A stretch of DNA of 64,000 bases from Steinernema hermaphroditum (Eukaryota; Nematoda; Chromadorea; Rhabditida; Steinernematidae), in assembly GCA_030435675.1 (NCBI GenBank), contig CM059625.1:12338001-12402000 (forward strand), read 5' to 3'. The notes under the pieces are model-generated. The model was not told the origin of the DNA. It did not search any database and saw nothing but the letters and a program-made list of their open reading frames with translations. This document shows positions 1 to 13,400 of the stretch, piece by piece; the stretch's first letter is position 1, and every line of letters begins with the position of its first letter. Both the position numbers and the translations under genes were made by a program.

Positions 1-1
1 A

Positions 2-945
2 TACTCGAAAAACCGTTGTTTCCGAATTTATTTATCATCAAAAGCTGGAAAGGATACGCATTTGAATCTAGCGCCGTACTGTCGCTTTTACAGTAAGGCA
101 GTGTTTCCGGTTCTCCGTTGTCCTCAACATTTTGTAGTTTTTAGGCACAGATGATACATCCCAGAAGCAAATGTTTCTTGATTCCTTAGTAGTCCCAGAA
201 CACTTTAATACCCACCCTCTGGTGATCTCTCAAGGAAGCGTATCCACGAGTCTTAGCTGCTTTGTCTCCGGTATGTGTCGCAGCTTGACGTTGTGAATGT
301 TTTGCATGTTCTTTTTCTTCAGGTGCTGTCTCAACGAACTGTTGGGGTTCCAATGATGCCGAATCTCCATTCCCTATGGTAGAAGATTTTATCCTTGAAA
401 TCAACCGGAAATTCAAATCAACTGTGAGAATACGCAGTTGGCGTGTGAGCCCTCAAACTGAGTTAATTGGACCGCAGTTGTTCTACCAGGTATGACATAT
501 TTAAAAGTCGTAGTGATTTAACTTGCATCGTCAGCTGCATGGATCGCGCTACTGCTTTAATATTGGAAGAGAGCATCGCAGCAACCATGTATATTGGGTC
601 GTTAATATCCAGAAGTTCAATTGTTATCAAAAATGCTTCGATCCCGACTGTGCAGGTTTCAAGTCGTACCAATTTGCGTTGCCGTACTTTGCCCGACGAG
701 AACTCGAAGAAAAAAGTAGATGTTGCTGTATCGTTTTGACTTATATCCTATTTCTAGAGCGCTACTACGAGAATATTGGCGTTAGCAACACCAATGATAG
801 CAGTGAAGCATCAAAGTATTCGCCCACCGAAGAGTATGATTCCTTTTATGACACTGAGTTTGACAAACAACTTGCACCGTCACCAGTGAACCAACATGAA
901 GATTCTTTTTACGATCCGTCTACAGATAGTATTTTCCTGAAGTGA
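2..945 (+). CDS. PRIMPOL: PrimPol primase-polymerase, C-terminal part (5' truncated by window edge)
   Basis: Primase-polymerase that reprimes stalled forks and bypasses lesions in nucleus and mitochondria. I read five exons: <2-92, 145-270, 323-489, 535-715 and 758-945. All junctions are GT-AG and phase-consistent, giving the last 250 residues. The first exon carries the YSKNRCFRIYLSSKAGK block, which matches the AEP core of animal PrimPol. Exon 4 carries the UL52-type zinc-binding module: a Cys in RYCFNIGRE, a His in REHRSN, then the Cys pair of CYQKC and DPDC. The tail is acidic with aromatic clusters (EEYDSFYDTEFD, HEDSFYD), resembling the RPA-binding motifs of the human protein (inference). 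Introns are 42-52 bp. A poly(A) signal follows 22 bp after the stop. The gene converges on the ankyrin gene. The catalytic N-terminus lies outside the window, so activity cannot be judged. Confidence 0.85.
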
Positions 946-967
946 CCAATTGTGTTGCGCTGTTGCT

Positions 968-973
968 AATAAA
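968..973 (+). terminator. Poly(A) signal of PrimPol
   Basis: Canonical AATAAA 22 bp downstream of the PrimPol stop codon on the same strand. Confidence 0.6.
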
Positions 974-1450
974 TGCTAACATTTTACACGTTTACTCATT
1001 ATCAACTGAAACGAAGAACAATAGCGGACAAACCAGTAAACTTGGAAATCTTCCAGTAATCTCACAAAAGCTCTGTTGGCGAAAAAAATGTCAGATCAGT
1101 ACAGACGATTTAGAAATAGCATCGGGAAAGCAAAGATCACGAGTGTAAACAGCATGAATTGAAAAGAATTAACAACCATGTATGGAATGAGATACCCTTC
1201 TATAAGCTACATAGCATAATTGCATTGGTGGAGACTGAACTCTTCGATCCGGTTCGTAACATGATTTGTTGTTACTGAGGGGAAGCTTAAAGCTTGCGAC
1301 AGAGTAATACGTTTTTACGACGAAAAACTTTTGAGAAACGGGAATACTAGTGAACAGAAAGAAAAGAGACCCTTCAAGGAAATAACACAAACAAGGAAAT
1401 AAATATGACAATAACAATAAAAGGACTAGAAATTATGAGATGAGTTGGTT
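974..1450. other. Convergent intergenic/3'UTR region
   Basis: Tail-to-tail spacer between PrimPol and the ankyrin gene. It has only short chance ORFs. I found no AATAAA on the minus strand, so the ankyrin gene either uses a variant signal or ends further left. Confidence 0.5.
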
Positions 1451-1482
1451 TCAATGCTGCTGATGTTTGGAGACAAGAGATT
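1451..1482 (-). CDS. unc-44: Last coding exon of the giant ankyrin isoform
   Basis: After a strong polypyrimidine 3' splice site (TTTGTTTCTTTCAG) the frame continues [10 protein letters not shown] to a TGA at 1451. The intron is 50 bp (1483-1532), typical for this genome. If it is retained, the protein ends two residues after the donor instead. Confidence 0.6.
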
Positions 1483-4400
1483 CTGAAAGAAACAAATTCT
1501 GCTAGAGGACGATAAGGTTAGCAGTTAGTTACCTTGTGAACCAGACGAATGCCGAGTGAGCACAGTTCGAGTGACGTTGCCTTCTTGATCGACTGTTTCG
1601 GAGGGTTCGTCCAAGTGAAGTTCTCGAACTCGCGATTCACTTTCTGTTCCAGTGAACTGGACGTGACTCATGACAGGATCGCGCACGCGTGTTACTACGC
1701 TGCGAGAGATCGTCTCCATCGAACCGTCTTTTCCGCGTTGTACGGTTTGGAAAGTTGTAAACGTGGTGGGATATGACGATAGCGCGGCGTCCAAGTCCCC
1801 TCCAAGAGAATCGCGATCCGCATCCTGGTACTCTTGATAGGTTCCCACCGTATCACCGCTCAGAACAGCTGCCGCTGTTTCGGGACTGGCGGCTTGACTG
1901 ATGTCACCGAGAAGCGAATCTTCTTCGGTGGCAATGTTCTCGAGTGAGTCCTTGATGCTGCCTTCAGAAGGGCGCTCGACGACCTCGTACTCGATGAGTG
2001 AAGACTCCTCGATGTCCCGTTGTTGAACATCTTCGATACCTTGAACAGCACTTCCTAGTTCGAGGGAGTCGACGCTCGTTTCAAGCAGTTGTGGTATGAC
2101 TTGCTCGAAGCCCTCTTCGATGCTGTCAGCAGGCGAGGTAGCTCTGGGAGTAGCAGCTGATTTCTCTTCCTGGATGTCAAGAGGAATCGCTTTAAGTTCA
2201 GAAACCGACTCCACGTCTTCTTCATCGTCGTCGCGAACACTCATGTCCTCAACTTCCGACTCTTCTCGAATATCACTCAACATCATGACTTCCTCTTGGG
2301 GCGATGTTTCGCATTCCTGCTCCAGGCGTTCGAACTCCTGAAGCGAGCTGACAGAACCGGCATGCTCCGGACGATCTCGGCCGGTGATCAGTAGTTCAAC
2401 TTCACTGCTGCTCAAGCTCTTATCGCCTTTTAGCAGGAGCTCCTTCTCAATTCGCTCAAATTCTTGCAAACTGGTTTCAGACACATTATCATAGGACATG
2501 TGCTTCCGTTTCGAAAAGAACGACGATTCCGCAGAGACACTATTTAGCGAGCTCGAACCGCTTCCTTCCTTCAGGGAATCCGTATCTTCAGGCTCTTCAT
2601 CGACCGTTTCGAGCTCCTCTCCCTGGTGAGCGCCTTCGCTCCTTGCAACATCATCGCCACCATCGCTAACATCTTCGCCGTAATACATACTAGTTGTCAT
2701 CAACGACTCGTCGCCAATTTCTTCAAGGGGTGATGCAGCAGGTGAAAATGCAAGCTCTTGTTCTTCAACGGCGATTTCAAATTCGTCGTCTTTTTGATGA
2801 TAAGTAGGAACGAATTGTGGTTGCAATGTATCTTCGGACATCGTTCCTTGAATGCCTGCGCTTGCTTCCATAGCATCTTCTTTACGCCTAGGTGGAACGG
2901 GCGAAACAGGCCTGTCCTGATCTTGTGTCAATTTCAGGAGGGAACGGCCTTCCGATGAAGTCAAGATTTCAGTAATTTCGGGGGTGCAACGCTCACTTGG
3001 CTCATCAAAACTGAAGGCTGGTGCAATCCGAACAACCGTTGACGGGGCAGCCGTTGACGAAGCAACCGTCGAAGAACTTTCAGGGCGCTCAGGTTCCGCA
3101 CAACTCTTCAGCAGATCGCCTTTCGCTTCAGAGATCACTTCATGGACAAGTCTCCTTGAAAATTCATGAAGTGACTGTGAACTACCGAAGTCCTGCTCTG
3201 GTGACAACTCGGCACCCTTATCTTCCATGCCGCGATATGTGTGATCCGTATCGTCCAAATCCTTGCAGGTTTCTTCTTCGAAATGCGTTTCCACGGTTAG
3301 AGACTGTGTTTCGTCGTATTGCTGCACAACGTGCAAAGGCAATTCCAATTCAGAAAAGATTGAATCCGCAGTTTGTTCAGCTACAATACGAGCGGTATCA
3401 GGCGCTTCATCAATTTTTTTCTCGAAGACAGACTCGGAGACGATGGGTTCTTCGACTTTGTGGGAGATCTCGTACTCCTCTTCGTAGTGGCGCTCGGTGA
3501 CATGGATCGGAGACTCAGGAGCCTCGGCTTCGGCGTGAGCTTCGGGCTCGAAGGCAGGCTCGGAGACGATGGGTTCCTCGACTTTGTGGGAGATCTCGTA
3601 CTCCTCTTCGTAGTGAGCTTCTGTCACGGTGATTGGAGACTCAGGAGCCTCGGCCTCAACATGAGCTTCGGGCTCGAAGGCAGGCTCGGAGACGATGGGT
3701 TCCTCGATCTTATGGGAGATCTCGTACTCCTCTTCGTAGTGGCGCTCGGTGACATGGATCGGAGACTCAGGAGCCTCGGCTTCGGCGTGAGCTTCGGGCT
3801 CGAAGGCAGGCTCGGAGACCATCGGTTCTTCGACCTTGTGGGAGATCTCGTACTCCTCTTCGTAGTGGCGCTCGGTGACATGGATCGGAGACACAGGAGC
3901 CTCGGCCTCAACATGAGCTTCGGGCTCGAAGGCGGGCTCGGAGACGATGGGTTCCTCGACCTTATGGGAGATCTCGTACTCCTCTTCGTAGTGGCGCTCG
4001 GTGACATGGATCGGAGACTCAGGAGCCTCGGCTTCGGCGTGAGCTTCGGGCTCGAAGGCGGGCTCGGAGACGATGGGTTCCTCGACCTTGTGGGAGATCT
4101 CGCACTCCTCTTCGTAGTGAGGCTCTGTCACGGTGATCGGAGACTCAGGAGCCTCGGCTTCGGCGTGAGCTTCGGGCTCGAAGGCGGGCTCGGAGACGAT
4201 GGGTTCCTCGACCTTGTGGGAGACCTCGTACTCCTCTTCGTAGTGAGGCTCTGTCACGGTGATCGGAGACTCAGGAGCCTCGGCTTCGGCGTGAGCTTCG
4301 GGCTCGAAGGCGAGCTCGGAGACGATGGGTTCCTCGACCTTGTGGGAGACCTCGTACTCCTCTTCGTAGTGAGGCTCTGTCACGGTGATCGGAGACTCAG

Positions 4401-7400
4401 GAGCCTCGGCTTCGGCGTGAGCTTCGGGCTCGAAGGCGGGCTCGGAGACGATGGGTTCCTCGACCTTATGGGAGATCTCGTACACCTTTTCGTAGTGGCG
4501 CTCGGTGGCATGGATCGGAGACTCAGGAGCCTCGGCTTCGGCGTGAGCTTCGGGCTCGAAGGCAGGCTCGGAGACGATGGGTTCCTCGACCTTGTGGGAG
4601 ACCTCGTACTCCTCTTCGTAGTGATGTTCTGTCACGGCGATCGGAGACTCAGGAGCCTCGGCTTCGGCGTGAGCTTCGGGCTCGAAGGCGAGCTCGGAGA
4701 CGATGGGTTCCTCGACCTTGTGGGAGACCTCGTACTCCTCTTCGTAGTGAGGCTCTGTCACGGTGATCGGAGACTCAGGAGCCTCGGCTTCGGCGTGAGC
4801 TTCGGGCTCGAAGGCGGGCTCGGAGACGATGGGTTCCTCGACCTTATGGGAGATCTCGTACACCTTTTCGTAGTGGCGCTCGGTGGCATGGATCGGAGAC
4901 TCAGGAGCCTCGGCTTCGGCGTGAGCTTCGGGCTCGAAGGCGGGCTCGGAGACGATGGGTTCCTCGACCTTGTGGGAGATCTCGTACTCCTCTTCGTAGT
5001 GGCGCTCGGTGGCATGGATCGGAGACTCAGGAGCCTCGGCTTCGGCGTGAGCTTCGGGCTCGAAGGCAGGCTCGGAGACGATGGGTTCCTCGACTTTGTG
5101 GGAGATCTCGTACTCCTCTTCGTAGTGGCGCTCGGTGACATGGATCGGAGACTCAGGAGCCTCGGCTTCGGCGTGAGCTTCGGGCTCGAAGGCGGGCTCG
5201 GAGACGATGGGTTCCTCGACCTTATGGGAGATCTCGTACTCCTCTTCGTAGTGAGGTTCTGTCACGGTGATTGGAGACTCAGGAGCCTCGGCTTCGGCGT
5301 GAGCTTCGGGCTCGAAGGCAGGCTTGGAGACGATGGGTTCCTCGACCTTGTGGGAGATCTCGTACTCCTCTTCGTAGTGGCGCTCGGTGGCATGGATCGG
5401 AGACTCAGGAGCCTCGGCTTCGGCGTGAGCTTCGGGCTCGAAGGCAGGCTCGGAGACGATGGGTTCCTCGACTTTGTGGGAGATCTCGTACTCCTCTTCG
5501 TAGTGGCGCTCGGTGACATGGATCGGAGACTCAGGAGCCTCGGCTTCGGCGTGAGCTTCGGGCTCGAAGGCAGGCTCGGAGACGATGGGTTCCTCGACTT
5601 TGTGGGAGATCTCGTACTCCTCTTCGTAGTGGCGCTCGGTGACATGGATCGGAGACTCAGGAGCCTCGGCTTCGGCGTGAGCTTCGGGCTCGAAGGCGGG
5701 CTCGGAGACCATCGGTTCTTCGACCTTGTGGAAGATCTCGTACTCCTCTTCGTAGTGAGCTTCTGTCACGGTGATTGGAGACTCAGGAGCCTCGGCTTCG
5801 GCGTGAGCTTCGGGCTCGAAGGCGGGCTCGGAGACCATCGGTTCTTCGACCTTGTGGGAGATCTCGTACTCCTCTTCGTAGTGAGGCTCTGTCACGGTGA
5901 TCGGAGACTCAGGAGCCTCGGCTTCGGCGTGAGCTTCGGGCTCGAAGGCGGGCTCGGAGACCATCGGTTCTTCGACCTTGTGGGAGATCTCGTACTCCTC
6001 TTCGTAGTGAGGCTCTGTCACGGTGATCGGAGACTCAGGAGCCTCGGCTTCGGCGTGAGCTTCGGGCTCGAAGGCGGGCTCGGAGACCATCGGTTCTTCG
6101 ACCTTGTGGGAGATCTCGTACTCCTCTTCGTAGTGAGGCTCTGTCACGGTGATCGGAGACTCAGGAGCCTCGGCTTCGGCGTGAGCTTCGGGCTCGAAGG
6201 CGGGCTCGGAGACCATCGGTTCTTCGACCTTGTGGGAGATCTCGTACTCCTCTTCGTAGTGAGGCTCTGTCACGGTGATCGGAGACTCAGGAGCCTCGGC
6301 TTCGGCGTGAGCTTCGGGCTCTAAGGCGGGCTCGGAGACGATGGGTTCCTCGACCTTGTGGGAGATCTCGTACTCCTCTTCGTAGTGAGGTTCTGTCACG
6401 GCGATCGGAGACTCAGGAGCCTCGGCCTCAACATGAGCTTCGGGCTCGAAGGCAGGCTCGGAGACGATGGGTTCCTCGACCTTATGGGAGATCTCGTACT
6501 CCTCTTCGTAGTGGCGCTCGGTGACATGGATCGGAGACTCAGGAGCCTCGGCTTCGGCGTGAGCTTCGGGCTCGAAGGCGGGCTCGGAGACGATGGGTTC
6601 CTCGACCTTGTGGGAGATCTCGTACTCCTCTTCGTAGTGAGGTTCTGTCACGGCGATCGGAGACTCAGAAGCCTCGGCTTCGGCGTGAGCTTCGGGCTCG
6701 AAGGCAGGCTCGGAGACGATGGGTTCCTCGACCTTGTGGGAGACCTCGTACTCCTCTTCGTAGTGAGGTTCTGTCACGGTGATCGGAGACTCAGGAGCCT
6801 CGGCCTCAACATGAGCTTCGGGCTCGAAGGCGGGCTCGGAGACCATCGGTTCTTCGACCTTGTGGGAGATCTCGTACTCCTCTTCGTAGAGGCGCTCGGT
6901 GACATGGATCGGAGACTCAGGAGCCTCGGCTTCGGCGTGAGCTTTGGGCTCGAAGGCGGGCTCGGAGATGATGGGTTCCTCGAACTTGTGGGAGATCTCG
7001 TACTCCTCTTCGTAGAGGCGCTCGGTGACATGGATCGGAGACTCAGGAGCCTCGGCTTCGGCGTGAGCTTCGGGCTCGAAGGCGGGCTCGGAGATGATGG
7101 GTTCCTCGACCTTGTGGGAGATCTCGTACTCCTCTTCGTAGAGGCGTTCGGTGACATGCATCGGAGACTCAGGAGCCTCGGCTTCGGCGTGAGCTTCGGG
7201 CTCGAAGGCGGGCTCGGAGACCATCGGTTCTTCGACCTTGTGGGAGATCTCGTACTCCTCTTCGTAGTGAGGTTCTGTCACGGCGATCGGAGACTCAGGA
7301 GCCTCGGCTTCGGCGTGAGCTTCGGGCTCGGAGATGATGGGTTCCTCGACCTTGTGGGAGACCTCGTACTTCTCTTCGTAGTGAGGTTCTGTCACGGTGG

Positions 7401-10400
7401 TCGGAGACTCAGGAGCCTCGGCCTCAACATGAGCTTCGGGCTCGAAGGCGGGCTCGGAGACCATCGGTTCTTCGACCTTGTGGGAGATCTCGTACTCCTC
7501 TTCGTAGTGGCGCTCGGTGACATGGATCGGAGACTCAGGACCCTCGGCTTCGGCGTGAGCTTCGGGCTCGAAGGCGGGCTCGGAGATGATGGGTTCCTCG
7601 ACCTTGTGGGAGATCTCGTACTCCTCTTCGTAGAGGCGCTCGGTGACATGGATCGGAGACTCAGGAGCCTCGGCTTCGGCGTGAGCTTCGGGCTCGAAGG
7701 CGGGCTCGGAGATGATGGGTTCCTCGACCTTGTGGGAGATCTCGTACTCCTCTTCGTAGAGGCGCTCGGTGACATGGACCGGAGACTCAGGACCCTCGGC
7801 TTCGGCGTGAGCTTCGGGCTCGAAGGCGGGCTCGGAGACCATCGGTTCTTCGACCTTGTGGGAGATCTCGTACTCCTCTTCGTAGAGGCGCTCGGTGACA
7901 TGGATCGGAGACTCAGGAGCCTCGGCTTCGGCGTGAGCTTCGGGCTCGAAGGCAGGCTCGGAGATGATGGGTTCCTCGACCTTGTGGGAGATCTCGTACT
8001 CCTCTTCGTAGTGAGGTTCTGTCACGGCGATCGGAGACTCAGGAGCCTCGGCTTCGGCGTGAGCTTCGGGCTCGAAGGCGGGCTCGGAGATGATGGGTTC
8101 CTCGACCTTGTGGGAGATCTCGTACTCCTCTTCGTAGTGGCGCTCGGTGACATGGATCGGAGACACAGGAGCCTCGGCTTCGGCGTGAGCTACGGGCTCG
8201 AAGGCAGGCTCGGAGACCATCGGTTCTTCGACCTTGTGGGAGATCTCGTACTCCTCTTCGTAGTGGCGCTCGGTGACATGGATCGGAGACACAGGAGCCT
8301 CGGCTTCGGCGTGAGCTTCGGGCTCGAAGGCGGGCTCGGAGACCATCGGTTCTTCGACCTTGTGGGAGATCTCGTACTCCTCTTCGTAGTGGCGCTCGGT
8401 GACATGGATCGGAGACACAGGAGCCTCGGCTTCGGCGTGAGCATCGGGCTCGAAGGCAGGCTCGGAGATGATGGGTTCCTCGACCTTGTGGGAGATCTCG
8501 TACTCCTCTTCGTAGAGGCGTTCGGTGACATGGATCGGAGACACAGGAGCCTCGGCTTCGGCGTGAGCTTCGGGCTCGAAGGCAGGCTCGGAGATGATGG
8601 GTTCCTCGACCTTGTGGGAGATATCGTACTCCTCTTCGTAGTGGCGCTCGGTGACATGGATCGGAGACACAGGAGCCTCGGCTTCGGCGTGAGCTTCGGG
8701 CTCGAAGGCAGGCTCGGAGATGATGGGTTCCTCGACCTTGTGGGAGATCTCGTACTCCTCTTCGTAGTGAGGTTCTGTCACGGCGATCGGAGACTCAGGA
8801 GCCTCGGCTTCGGCGTGAGCTTCGGGCTCGAAGGCGGGCTCGGAGATGATGGGTTCCTCGACCTTGTGGGAGATCTCGTACTCCTCTTCGTAGTGGCGCT
8901 CGGTGACATGGATCGGAGACACAGGAGCCTCGGCTTCGGCGTGAGCTTCGGGCTCGAAGGCAGGCTCGGAGACCATCGGTTCTTCGACCTTGTGGGAGAT
9001 CTCGTACTCCTCTTCGTAGTGGCGCTCGGTGACATGGATCGGAGACACAGGAGCCTCGGCTTCGGCGTGAGCTTCGGGCTCGAAGGCAAGCTCGGAGATG
9101 ATGGGTTCCTCGACCTTGTGGGAGATCTCGTACTCCTCTTCGTAGAGGCGTTCGGTGACATGGATCGGAGACACAGGAGCCTCGGCTTCGGCGTGAGCTT
9201 CGGGCTCGAAGGCAGGCTCGGAGATGATGGGTTCCTCGACCTTGTGGGAGATCTCGTACTCCTCTTCGTAGTGAGGTTCTGTCACGGTGATCGGAGACTC
9301 AGGAGCCTCGGCCTCAACATGAGCTTCGGGCTCGAAGGCAGGCTCGGAGACCATCGGTTCTTCGACCTTGTGGGAGATCTCGTACTCCTCTTCGTAGTGG
9401 CGCTCGGTGACATGGATCGGAGACACAGGAGCCTCGGCTTCGGCGTGAGCTTCGGGCTCGAAGGCAGGCTCGGAGACCATCGGTTCTTCGACCTTGTGGG
9501 AGATCTCGTACTCCTCTTCGTAGTGGCGCTCGGTGACATGGATCGGAGACACAGGAGCCTCGGCTTCGGCGTGAGCTTCGGGCTCGAAGGCAGGCTCGGA
9601 GATGATGGGTTCCTCGACCTTGTGGGAGATCTCGTACTCCTCTTCGTAGAGGCGTTCGGTGACATGGATCGGAGACACAGGAGCCTCGGCTTCGGCGTGA
9701 GCTTCGGGCTCGAAGGCAGGCTCGGAGATGATGGGTTCCTCGACCTTGTGGGAGATCTCGTACTCCTCTTCGTAGTGAGGTTCTGTCACGGTGATCGGAG
9801 ACTCAGGAGCCTCGGCCTCAACATGAGCTTCGGGCTCGAAGGCAGGCTCGGAGACCATCGGTTCTTCGACCTTGTGGGAGATCTCATACTCCTCTTCGTA
9901 GTGGCGCTCGGTGACATGGATCGGAGACTCAGGAGCCTCGGCCTCAACATGAGCTTCGGGCTCGAAGGCAGGCTCGGAGATGATGGGTTCCTCGACCTTG
10001 TGGGAGATCTCGTACTCCTCTTCGTAGTGAGGTTCTGTCACGGTGATCGGAGACTCAGGAGCCTCGGCCTCAACATGAGCTTCGGGCTCGAAGGCAGGCT
10101 CGGAGATGATGGGTTCCTCGACCTTGTGGGAGATCTCGTACTCCTCTTCGTAGTGAGGTTCTGTCACGGTGATCGGAGACTCAGGAGCCTCGGCCTCAAC
10201 ATGAGCTTCGGGCTCGAAGGCAGGCTCGGAGATGATGGGTTCCTCGACCTTGTGGGAGATCTCGTACTCCTCTTCGTAGAGGCGTTCGGTGACATGGATC
10301 GGAGACACAGGAGCCTCGGCTTCGGCGTGAGCTTCGGGCTCGAAGGCAGGCTCGGAGATGATGGGTTCCTCGACCTTGTGGGAGATCTCGTACTCCTCTT

Positions 10401-13400
10401 CGTAGTGAGGTTCTGTCACGGTGATCGGAGACTCAGGAGCCTCGGCCTCAACATGAGCTTCGGGCTCGAAGGCAGGCTCGGAGACCATCGGTTCTTCGAC
10501 CTTGTGGGAGATCTCATACTCCTCTTCGTAGTGGCGCTCGGTGACATGGATCGGAGACTCAGGAGCCTCGGCTTCGGCGTGAGCTTCGGGCTCGAAGGCA
10601 GGCTCGGAGATGATGGGTTCCTCGACCTTGTGGGAGATCTCGTACTCCTCTTCGTAGTGAGGTTCTGTCACGGTGATCGGAGACTCAGGAGCCTCGGCCT
10701 CAACATGAGCTTCGGGCTCGAAGGCAGGCTCGGAGATGATGGGTTCCTCGACCTTGTGGGAGATCTCGTACTCCTCTTCGTAGTGAGGCTCTGTCACGGT
10801 GATCGGAGACTCAGGAGCCTCGGCTTCGGCGTGAGCTTCGGGCTCGAAGGCAGGCTCGGAGATGATGGGTTCCTCGACCTTGTGGGAGATCTCGTACTCC
10901 TCTTCGTAGTGAGGTTCTGTCACGGTGATCGGAGACTCAGGAGCCTCGGCTTCGGCGTGAGCTTCGGGCTCGAAGGCAGGCTCGGAGATGATGGGTTCCT
11001 CGACCTTGTGGCAGATCTCGTACTCCTCTTCGTAGTGAGGCTCTGTCACGGTGATCGGAGACTCAGGAGCCTCGGCTTCGGCGTGAGCTTCGGGCTCGAA
11101 GGCAGGCTCGGAGATGATGGGTTCCTCGACCTTGTGGGAGATCTCGTACTCCTCTTCGTAGTGAGGCTCTGTCACGGTGATCGGAGACTCAGGAGCCTCG
11201 GCTTCGGCGTGAGCTTCGGGCTCGAAGGCAGGCTCGGAGATGATGGGTTCCTCGACCTTGTGGGAGATCTCGTACTCCTCTTCGTAGTGGCGCTCGGTGA
11301 CATGGATCGGAGACTCAGGAGCCTCGGCTTCGGCGTGAGCTTCGGGCTCGAAGGCGGGCTCGGAGACCATCGGTTCTTCGACCTTGTGGGAGATCTCGTA
11401 CTCCTCTTCGTAGTGGCGCTCGGTGACATGGATCGGAGACTCAGGAGCCTCGGCTTCGGCGTGAGCTTCGGGCTCGAAGGCGGGCTCGGAGACCATCGGT
11501 TCTTCGACCTTGTGGGAGATCTCGTACTCCTCTTCGTAGTGGCGCTCGGTGACATGGATCGGAGACTCAGGAGCGTCGGCTTCGGCGTGAGCTTCGGGCT
11601 CGAAGGAGGGCTCGGAGACGATGGGTTCCTCGACCTTGTGGGAGATCTCGTACTCCTCTTCGTAGTGGCGCTCGGTGACATGGATCGGAGACTCAGGAGC
11701 CTCGGCTTCGGCGTGAGCTTCGGGCTCGAAGACGGGCTCGGAGACGAGGGGTTCCTCGACCTTGTGGGAGATCTCGTACTCCTCCTCGTAGAGGCGTTCG
11801 GTGACATGCATCGGAGACTCAGGAGCCTCGGCTTCGGCGTGAGCTTCGGGCTCGAAGACGGGCTCGGAGACGAGGGGTTCCTCGACCTTGTGGGAGATCT
11901 CGTACTCCTCTTCGTAGAGGCGCTCGGTGACATGCATCGGAGACTCAGGAGCCTCGACTTCGGCGTCAGCTTCGGGCTCGAAGGCGGGCTCGGAGACGAT
12001 GGGTTCCTCGACCTTGTGGGAGATCTCGTACTCCTCTTCGTAGAGGCGTTCGGTGACATGCATCGGAGACTCAGGAGCCTCGGCTTCGGCGTGAGCTTCG
12101 GGCTCGAAGGCGGGCTCGGAGACGATGGGTTCCTCGACCTTGTGGGAGATCTCGTACTCCTCTTCGTAGAGGCGCTCGGTGACATGCATCGGAGACTCAG
12201 GAGCCTCGGCTTCGGCGTGAGCTTCGGGCTCGAAGGCGGGCTCGGAGACGATGGGTTCCTCGACCTTGTGGGAGATCTCGTACTCCTCTTCGTAGTGGCG
12301 CTCGGTGACATGGATCGGAGACTCAGGAGCCTCGGCTTCGGCGTGAGCTTCGGGCTCGAAGGCAGGCTCGGAGATGATGGGTTCCTCGACCTTGTGGGAG
12401 ATCTCGTACTCCTCTTCGTAGTGAGGCTCTGTCACGGTGATCGGAGACTCAGGAGCCTCGGCTTCGGCGTGAGCTTCGGGCTCGAAGGCAGGCTCGGAGA
12501 TGATGGGTTCCTCGACCTTGTGGGAGATCTCGTACTCCTCTTCGTAGTGAGGTTCTGTCACGGTGATCGGAGACTCAGGAGCCTCGGCTTCGGCGTGAGC
12601 TTCGGGCTCGAAGGCAGGCTCGGAGATGATGGGTTCCTCGACCTTGTGGCAGATCTCGTACTCCTCTTCGTAGTGAGGCTCTGTCACGGTGATCGGAGAC
12701 TCAGGAGCCTCGGCTTCGGCGTGAGCTTCGGGCTCGAAGGCAGGCTCGGAGATGATGGGTTCCTCGACCTTGTGAGAGATCTCGTACTCCTCTTCGTAGT
12801 GAGGCTCTGTCACGGTGATCGGAGACTCAGGAGCCTCGGCTTCGGCGTGAGCTTCGGGCTCGAAGGCAGGCTCGGAGATGATGGGTTCCTCGACCTTGTG
12901 GGAGATCTCGTACTCCTCTTCGTAGTGGCGCTCGGTGACATGGATCGGAGACTCAGGAGCCTCGGCTTCGGCGTGAGCTTCGGGCTCGAAGGCGGGCCCC
13001 GGGCTCGGAGACCATCGGTTCTTCGACCTTGTGGGAGATCTCGTACTCCTCTTCGTAGTGGCGCTCGGTGACATGGATCGGAGACTCAGGAGCCTCGGCT
13101 TCGGCGTGAGCTTCGGGCTCGAAGGCGGGCTCGGAGACCATCGGTTCTTCGACCTTGTGGGAGATCTCGTACTCCTCTTCGTAGTGAGGTTCTGTCACGG
13201 CGATCGGAGACTCAGGAGCGTCGGCTTCGGCGTGAGCTTCGGGCTCGAAGGAGGGCTCGGAGACGATGGGTTCCTCGACCTTGTGGGAGATCTCGTACTC
13301 CTCTTCGTAGTGGCGCTCGGTGACATGGATCGGAGACTCAGGAGCCTCGGCTTCGGCGTGAGCTTCGGGCTCGAAGGCGGGCTCGGAGACGATGGGTTCC

